NCBI GenBank assembly: GCA_035610365.1
Contig: CM069438.1
Coordinates: 46,496,837-46,560,836 of the forward strand
Origin: Aquatica leii
Taxonomy: Eukaryota; Arthropoda; Insecta; Coleoptera; Lampyridae
Reading direction: 5' to 3'
DNA: 64,000 nucleotides
Shown here piece after piece: positions 56,919 to 64,000 of this stretch. A program made the position numbers and the translations under genes. A model generated the notes under the pieces. That model made no database searches and was not told the DNA's origin. It saw only the letters and a list, made by a program, of their open reading frames with translations. How positions within the stretch are numbered: position 1 is the first letter of the stretch; every line of letters begins with the position of its first letter.

Positions 56919-59205
56919 TTAACCTTTCGATTACCATTGGGGTCTTTTTTGACCCCAGACGTGTTGTTTTTGTTGTCTTTTCTTAAGTTTTTTTTACAAC
57001 TGTCCCAATATTTTTTTAGCTGAGTTTCTTTCAACAATGTTTAATAATATATAACAAATTATTCAATTGTTATTTGTTTTGCGACGTAAAAAAAATATTG
57101 TCGTTGGGGTCATATTTGACCTCACTTGGCAACCGACGTTCTAAAAAGTAATTCTAATATTTTGTCTGCATTTGTTATCTAATCTGCTTGTTTCAACGTA
57201 TTTCAACGTGTTATTTGTCTGATTCATGATTACTACCATTCCGTCTTTAGTCATTACATTCGGTGAGTTTGTTCGAATCAGTTGAAAAATGTGTCTGCTG
57301 TGCTATTACATTTGATTGGAAATAGTTGTTGTTGAATTATGGCTAGAAAATATTTGTCTCAGCGTGAAGTGGAAGAAATAGCTAGCAATATTAATTTACT
57401 GAATTAAATTAAAGATGAAATTTTATCTGACAATAGTGATGCCGAATTTGAAGAAGTAAGTGTACCTGATGTATGACAGTGATGATAATTCGCCCAATGA
57501 TAAAAATATACTGGTAGGTAAAGACGGTTCCATATGGAAAAAAGATAAGCCTCATGTTAGAAGACGAAATCAGCGAAATATTCTAAAAACACCGCCAGGA
57601 TTAACAAAATTCAGTGAACATATTTCAACATGCCTAAATGCCTTCCATTTATTTATCTCGGAAAACATTATGGACATAATACTTAGGGAAACAAAGATTC
57701 AAGCTAGAAGAGCGATACGTGGAAGCCAGTAGATGCAGATGAGTTACATGCCTTTTTTGGATTACTGCTTCTAGCTGGTGGTTTGAAAGCACACCAAGAA
57801 CCAATATTGGAGCTGTGGAGTACAAAATACACGTCTTTCTATAGACCAATATTTTGTGCTGCAATGTCTCGTAATCGAATGAGTGACCTTTCGAAATACA
57901 TTCGATTTGACGATATGGACACCCGAGCAGAACGACGGGCAACAGACAAATTAGCAGCTATTCGTAACATTCACGATATTCTCGCTGCAAATTGCAAAAA
58001 ACCGAATAACCTTCATGCTGAAGTATGTATCGATGAACAACTTGTTCCTTTTCGTGGAAAATGTCCCTTTTGTGTGTATATGAAGTCGAAGCCAGATAAA
58101 TACGGAATTAAAATTTGGGCTTTATGCGATGTTAGTAACAGATATTGCTGGAATTTCCAAATGTGTACTGGAATGGTAGACAACGCTCCAGAACGGAAAC
58201 AAGGTAGTTTTGGATTTGGTTGAGGGTTTGAGAGAGGGTAATGGTAGTACCACAGATAATTTTTCTACGTTTATGTCTTTGGCAAAGGAGCTATTTCAGC
58301 AATCAAAAGCCTTGACCGGAACAATTAGTTAAACAAGTAGAGAAAAAGAATTTTTGCCAAAAAGAAATCGAGCAGAGTACTCAAGCAAAATTCTATATGG
58401 AGAAGACACAACTTTAGTATCTTACGTACCTAAAAAATTTAGAAGCGTTATGCTACTTTCAGCGCAACAACAAGATTTAGAATTGTACGGAGAAGACCTC
58501 ATTTACCAACCGCAAGTTCTTGGACTATAATAGCTGCAAAGGAGCTGTGGACAGCGTCAAGAAAATGGTGAAGGAATACTCATGCAGAAGAAATACAAAT
58601 CGCTGGCCTCTTGTTCTATTTTTTAATTTCTTTGATGTTGCTCCCATGAACGCATTTATTCTATACACTACAAAATTTGGAAATTTTGAAAAAGGAAAAA
58701 CATCCCGAAGGATATTATTTTTGCAAAAACTTGGATTTGAATTAGTAATCCCACATCTCAAAAAACGTACACTTCAAGGATTACCAAGACATGTGCAGAG
58801 TGCAATAGCGATGGTTTTGGCAGACACAGAACCAGAGAAAGTAGGACCGCAAGACGAAACTGTCGCTCGCCTAAAAATAGGTCGTTGTAAGATATGTCCA
58901 AGAGCAAATGACAAAAAATGTTCGGAACCATGTGAAAAGTGCAAACTCTTTGTATGTAAACAACATTGCTAGAAAAAAACTACAATAATATGTAATAGTT
59001 GTTGCCCTCACTAATTTATGTTTACATTTTATTTTTATATTTTTATTAGTTTATATGAAATCTAATGTTATTTTAAAATATTAATAAAGGTTACCATCAG
59101 AAATTAATCGATTTTTCTTTACAAAATAAGAAAAAAAATTGGGGTCAAATCTGACCCCACTTGGTAATTGGCGCCTCAAAAATTGCTTGTTAATCCAAAG
59201 GGGGT
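56919..59205 (+). mobile_element. piggyBac element C
   Basis: Left flank TTAA at 56919-56922 followed by CCTTTCGATTACCA. The right end at about 59188-59201 reads inward as CCTTTGGATTAACA, a 12 of 14 match. The TTAA expected to the right is degenerate (GGGTAA). Subterminal GGGGTC...GACCCC palindromes occur at 56939-56956, 57106-57123 and 59141-59158. The interior holds a transposase pseudogene with the DDE order of a different piggyBac lineage from element B. Confidence 0.7.
57339..58972 (+). pseudogene. piggyBac element C transposase
   Basis: ATG 57339 opens MARKYLSQREVEEIASNI, followed by an acidic stretch with one stop. The GKDGSIWKK block (57510-57540), PPGLTKF and ELHAFFGLL-like region lead into the core. 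There CIDEQLVPFRGK (about 58028-58060) keeps the first catalytic Asp and a TTDNFSTFMSLAKELF segment (about 58250-58300) the second. TTLVSYVPKKFRSVML follows near 58410, the third block is weak (DYNSCKGAVDSVKKM, 58520), then FFDVAPMNAFILY. The zinc ribbon CKICPRANDKKCSEPCEKCKLFVCKQHC ends at the stop near 58970. About five frame changes; two catalytic Asp residues remain. Confidence 0.8.
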
Positions 59206-59560
59206 AAAAAAATTATTTGGTTTATCAGTGCTAACTTGACTGTTTTTGTAGAAAATATTGTTTTGGTATGCTAATATTTTTGTTGTTTCTAAGTTTTTTA
59301 TTGTGTACGTTATTGATGTTATTTTTTAAGTATAAAAAGTTTAAAATTATTGGTTGTTTTATCAAAGGAACTAACAAACGTATCACATAACGGATTACAC
59401 CATTTAAAGTAAACGGAAACAAACACCATTAATGCTACTTACTTTTACTACATGAAATTTAATTTCAAATAAAAACAAGAACAATCTATAACACGTAAAA
59501 TAAATCAAATTATAAAACATAAATCAAATCAAAATTTCTGATATCGATAAAATTTTTTCT
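59206..59560. other. Spacer, possibly leader of a minus-strand LTR element
   Basis: AT-rich. If the primer-binding site at 59561 is real, this is the start of the internal region on minus. No gag similarity seen. Confidence 0.3.
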
Positions 59561-59579
59561 AGCCCCACGTTGGGCGCCA
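59561..59579 (-). other. tRNA-Lys-type primer-binding site, orphan
   Basis: Plus-strand AGCCCCACGTTGGGCGCCA equals the last 19 nt of insect tRNA-Lys(CUU) including the CCA, which is not encoded in nuclear tRNA genes. On minus this is TGGCGCCCAACGTGGGGCT, the form of an LTR-retrotransposon primer-binding site. An LTR would have to end just to the right (59580 upward), but its outer end is not recognisable, and the internal region is not identifiable. The rest of a tRNA is absent. Confidence 0.55.
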
Positions 59580-60205
59580 TTTATAACGTATAAAACACGC
59601 GTTATGTATGACGTATAAAAAATCTAATTCGATATAAAAAATAGTAGTTTATTTATCGAGTTCCTGTGTAAATTGGACGTTTTTTTTTCCCAAGAGGGCA
59701 TTTTTAAACCCGTGTGAAATGAAAACCCAAAATATATATTGAGACATAAGACAATTTATTTACAAATTTATTATTAGGGTCGTAGAAATTCTATAATACC
59801 TATAGATTTTTTTTTTAGTTTAAAAACGAATTTATTTCGATGACGTAATGCAATTTTTATAATAAATAATTTCATTATAAAATTTCTGTAGGTTTCTGTG
59901 TTCCGAAGGTTAAACTAAGTTAATTTACTCCACTTGTAGCACATCGATAGACCACGTGTCAACGCATAAAATCTGATCTTGGCGATGTTGATTAATACCA
60001 AAATTAATGATTAATATTTATATTATCAAATTTTTTATTGGGTGTATATTTTTGCGACTACGCTACATTACCCAAACTATAATTCAAAACCGACTATGAA
60101 GTCAGCTATCTATCAACGATTAAAATTAAAAAATCCAAAAACATTAACACATACTCTGTATTAAGTATCAATTTTATTTTAGATACAAAATTTTCATCAT
60201 GAAAC

Positions 60206-61016
60206 ATAATAAAATAGTTTTTGAGTAAATGGTGTATATGCTTATTAAAACTCACAAGTTTTCGAACGTGGTCTATGTTCTTCTTCAGGTTACAATTAAT
60301 ACAATGACAATTTTAAAACTAAGGTAACTAGAAAAAACAAATGTTTGGAAAACTTGATAAATGTTATAAGTTCTTTTAGCTACAGCATTTACAAGATTCA
60401 ACAAATTTGTTAGTATTATAAGCAACTTTAATGTCATGTTTCTTCAATATTCTTTTAATTTTGTCACTTATATTAGCAACAAAACATAGAATAGCAGAAT
60501 TGTTGCTTATAGTTAAATCATTCGGTACACTAGGTCTAGTTTTTGGTCGAAGATACTTTTTAATTTGTTCTTTGTTAAAACCATTTCTTATAAAACTTTT
60601 TCAAGGTAATCTAATTCTTTTGGTAATTTATCTTGATGGCGAATTGTCATCGCACGGTTGTATAATAAGCGAATGGTTCCAAATTTCTGAGATGAATGAT
60701 GATGAGAATTTGCGTTTATATATTGATCCGTATGTGTTGGTTTTGGATAAACTGAATGTATTAAAGCACCATCTGATTTTCTTTCTATCTTTACACCAAG
60801 AAAAGGTAAGGTACCATTAATTTATTTTTCAATACTAAATTTTATGTTTGGGTGTTGATTATTTAGGTATTGAAGAAAAATTTGTAGTTTATCTTCACCA
60901 TGGGACCAGATTGCAAAAACATCATCAACATATCTAAGAAGAACTTAGACCACGTTCGAAAGCTTGTGAGTTTTTTAATAAATTTATACACCATTTACCC
61001 AAAAACTATTTTATTA
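60206..61016 (-). mobile_element. PLE-3 fragment bounded by inverted repeats
   Basis: About 80-bp inverted repeats, 60206-60285 and 60936-61016, share AAATAGTTTTTG, GTAAATGGTGTATA, ACTCACAAG and TTCGAACGTGGTCT in order (right copy reverse-complemented). They bracket a minus-strand RT piece. LTR-like repeats in direct or inverted arrangement are typical of PLEs. Each repeat contains a GAAC...GTTCGAAA segment next to CTGAAGA (left) or CTAAGAA (right), resembling part of a hammerhead core. Confidence 0.6.
60420..60940 (-). pseudogene. PLE-3 reverse transcriptase fragment
   Basis: Minus-strand reading starts at the catalytic box RYVDDVFAIWSHG right beside the inner end of the right inverted repeat. 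It continues LQIFLQYLNNQHPNIKFSIE, LPFLGVKIERKSDG, HSVYPKPTHTDQYIN and KFGTIRLLYNRA, all conserved in PLE proteins. Upstream RT and downstream GIY-YIG domains are absent. At least one frame change. Confidence 0.7.
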
Positions 61017-64000
61017 TCAATTTTATTGTATGTCATTTATTTGTATTTGAGCCGGCAACTTAATATTCTTGTTTCAGTTTGACCTGATCTTTATACTCAT
61101 CGGCTAGATCTAGCAACAATTTTTTACAGACATTTGTTTAATTTTTTTGTGTCGTTTTTAGGCAAATCTAAAGCACGTTGTCTTTTTGCGTAATAAGTAC
61201 ATTAAAGGTTACAAGTATTGTTAATTTACTGTTTGATTTCAACTAAACGTCGTTAAAGCACACATTTATTGCGTTTGTTTTAATATTACATCTTTGTCAA
61301 GTCTTGGTTGTCTTGTATGTCTTGAATATTTGACGTCACCGTCTAAATTTAGTAGTGGTAACCAAGTTTAATTATGTGGGTGATTTTCGTTTTTAAAAAG
61401 AAGTTCACAGGGTTCTCTAGTACTTTTCAACTCGATAATGCAGTCTGTAGAGGTTGGGGAAGAGGGAATAGAGATAAGCAAATAAGAAAATTTTTAATTT
61501 ACGACACATACAATTTGTACTATTTTAAAGACAATATGTAACAGATTTACAATTTTCAATATCGACGTTAAGCCCGACAAAGTAATATTACCGGGCTTTA
61601 GTATTAAGATTTTTGAGGACAAAATAGAATAGTTGAGACTGATCAAAAACTACAAAGAAAATTAGTAAGACTTATTTACCGTTTAAATTAAAATTGTGTT
61701 ACAGTGCTATCATTAGCGACTAGTAGACAAACGTTTTGTCCTAATTTGATTTTTAACACTGACATACTTTATTGTGATTTTCACAACTCTATAAAACACA
61801 TTGCCATAGCCATATCTGCTAATAAATTCACATGCAGAACTGAGGCAAACGCCATCTTGTACAAAATTATCTAACTAACAACTTCTACATGTAGATATAA
61901 CTTGGACGTAGTTCCGTTTCTAGGAGATAGCGTTTGCCATAAATTTTATATTTAAATCTGTAATTACGTTTATTTTTAAATTCTAAAAGTTAACTTTTAT
62001 TTGTGTTAAATATTTTTTTATAATTTTATATGCTATAGTTTTATAATATTAACGTTTTCAAAACAGTTATTATTGTATCAAGCAATCCCGGTAAAGTGGA
62101 GATGAGATGAAATATTAGTTATCACCAATATGAAGTTTCATTTATTGTTTTTATCAGTCAATGTTTAATTTTCATACAGTAAGGAAGTGATACTAAGCTT
62201 GCAATGTTGAGAATTTGTAATGGAAATTAAGATTGCAATTGTTCAACCACTAATTACGTTCTAATGATGATAATACTTCTTTTACAAAGAAAATCGAAAT
62301 GTTGACTTTAATTTAATCCGGATATATTAAAAATTTTAGGCTAATTAAAACAGCAATTTTATATTTGGGCATGCAATTTAAATGTATTATAGCTATTAAT
62401 GAAACTTGTTTAATTAGAAATAACAATTCGATTTTTTTTAATTAAGAGCTATAGCATTCAATTAAAACAGAGAACACATAAATAAATAAATAGAAATTTT
62501 GGCAAAAAAACTTTAGGGTACAATTTAGATACATATTTGGAGGTAAGAAACATGTTGTTTCAACGCTTGAGGCGCTGCTTATAAAGAATGGTTAGTAGCC
62601 TCATAAATATCGTTGCAAGTAATGTCTACAATGTCAATATTGCCAAATATTTAACTAGCCGTTCTGTTATAACGTAAGTTTGGTTGCCTATCTTGCAGGT
62701 CGCGCTTCAAAGAGTCCAAAAAATTTTTTAGAGGCAGTGTACGTACAATTTAATTTTTTATCATTGAACCAAGTAATAATAATGTTTTCAACAAAGAACG
62801 TTTTTCATTCTATAAGTAATAATTATCAAATTATGACGCCTCCAAGTTTTACGCAATATTCGCTAATAGTAAACCTAAACAATACCAAAAGCATACAATA
62901 CTCAAATAAATGCTCCAAAGTCTTACTTAAAAACTGATTGTAATTGTCCATTTGTGTGTGTTAAATATGGGGGCACTCACAGCACTGTAACACGCTAAAA
63001 AAAGCAAGGAGGCTTCAGCTACGTGTGCTTGATTTAAAGATTCTGACTGTGACGTGAAGGTAGTAATCCCGAATATAAGATCTGCAAAGTAGGCGTAGGT
63101 TTATAGATAAGCCAAGTAAAATGTGTTTAATAAACGTTACTGTTATTCGTATAACTGATCGAAACTAACAGTCAGCAGCAGATACCTACCAGGTACACGT
63201 ATAACTATAGAAGTTATAACAGCGTAGGAAATCTATAACCAAATATAAGCACAAAAATCACAGACGTGTAATTTATTTACAAGAAAAGGAAAAGAAAATC
63301 CGATATAACGAAGTAGTTTTACTATTGTAATTGTATAACGTTGCAAAATAATAACGAGCACGCAGCCTCAATAAAAGAGCATTCTGACCTGTAACGTTCC
63401 TTGTATAGTCGTTAGTCGATTAGGTATTGTATACAGTCGGAGATCATTGGTAACTTCAGCATGAAGGTGTAAATATCGGTAATTGTATTTGTATCCGAGG
63501 TATTTGTAACCGCTTGGTTCACCACTATATCTCTTAGTTCTTGCTGGTAATAACACAACCCAATTTATCTTAACATCAAATAATCAGAAAAATCTTTCCA
63601 AATTAAAAAATAGGAAAGAACAAATCTCAAGAATAAAACAAAAAAAGAGAAGAAACTACAAAAACAATACATCAATATTGATGGTTACTCCATTTTGTAC
63701 ACCTACCAAGGGTTCTTATCAGCAAGATAGAAATTTATGGTACAGCCGTAACACAATCAAATTCTTTTGTTAGTAAATCTAAAAAAACAAATTCAAATCA
63801 AACGTAGAATTTATAAAAATTAAGCATGTGCTAATAAATTTTTTTTTCTTTGTGGTTCCTCATTGACAATCTCGGACGGAAAAGGACGCACAAGGCAGGA
63901 ACTATCTTATTGAAGGCGTAACTCTTATACTAACTTACACAATTTAGCGGTAAAGTACAACATTGCCCACTACACAAAATCCATAAAAACCATAGATAGA
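61017..64000. other. AT-rich spacer to the window end
   Basis: No coding block recognised. A plus ORF at 62680-62937 is preceded by an acceptor-like TTGCCTATCTTGCAG but has no similarity that I know. Confidence 0.4.

Overview
This 64 kb window is AT-rich eukaryotic DNA from an arthropod, most likely an insect (order not resolvable from the sequence). The evidence is the transposable-element repertoire: Jockey-, LOA- and R1-like LINEs, several Ty3/Gypsy lineages, Penelope-like elements (PLEs), three piggyBac lineages, GT-AG introns and AATAAA signals. I found no bacterial operon, rRNA, CRISPR array or intact tRNA. No complete host gene is visible. The window is a dense nest of mostly decayed mobile elements separated by AT-rich filler. 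Layout: 0.1-1.3 kb, minus-strand piggyBac remnant. 2.4-4.15 kb, three copies of a heat-shock-type promoter module (heat-shock-element arrays, TATA box, TCAGTT initiator), two on plus and one on minus, with a minus-strand CCCH zinc-finger fragment abutting one copy. 4.4-8.0 kb, a broken PLE on minus, split by a minisatellite and other filler. 9.96-11.3 kb, an LTR fragment, a PLE-terminus motif, a LOA 5' fragment, and a minus-strand exon-like stretch with 20-residue repeats and a polyA signal. 11.9-13.25 kb, minus-strand LINE ORF1. 14.3-21.1 kb, Gypsy element 2 with a 1.5 kb solo LTR of another family inserted in its gag, flanked by a perfect 4-bp duplication. 22.2-23.2 kb, a third Gypsy pol remnant. 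23.36-25.87 kb, a terminal-inverted-repeat (TIR) transposon carrying a lightly damaged protein of a family common in arthropods that I cannot place in a named superfamily. 28.26-34.58 kb, Gypsy element 1 with a 5' LTR and a solo LTR of its own family inside pol. 34.6-40.35 kb, a LOA-like LINE with RNase H. 40.47-45.25 kb, a complete Jockey-like LINE with a 15-bp target-site duplication (TSD). 45.87-47.16 kb, a second TIR element with a possible two-exon mini-gene. 49.4-52.5 kb, fragments of a tyrosine recombinase, an R1-like LINE and a second PLE. 52.9-55.3 and 56.9-59.2 kb, two different piggyBac elements ending at or near TTAA. 59.56 kb, an orphan tRNA-Lys primer-binding site. 60.2-61.0 kb, a third PLE bounded by inverted repeats. 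The elements act as parasites layered on one another, not as a pathway: nested insertions interrupt the older elements' reading frames. The youngest-looking insertions are the Jockey-like LINE and the solo LTR in Gypsy 2, both with perfect TSDs. The points I consider most worth follow-up are the triplicated heat-shock promoter module, the unclassified TIR transposon at 23.4 kb, the TIR-bounded mini-gene at 46 kb, and hammerhead-like motifs near the PLE ends.
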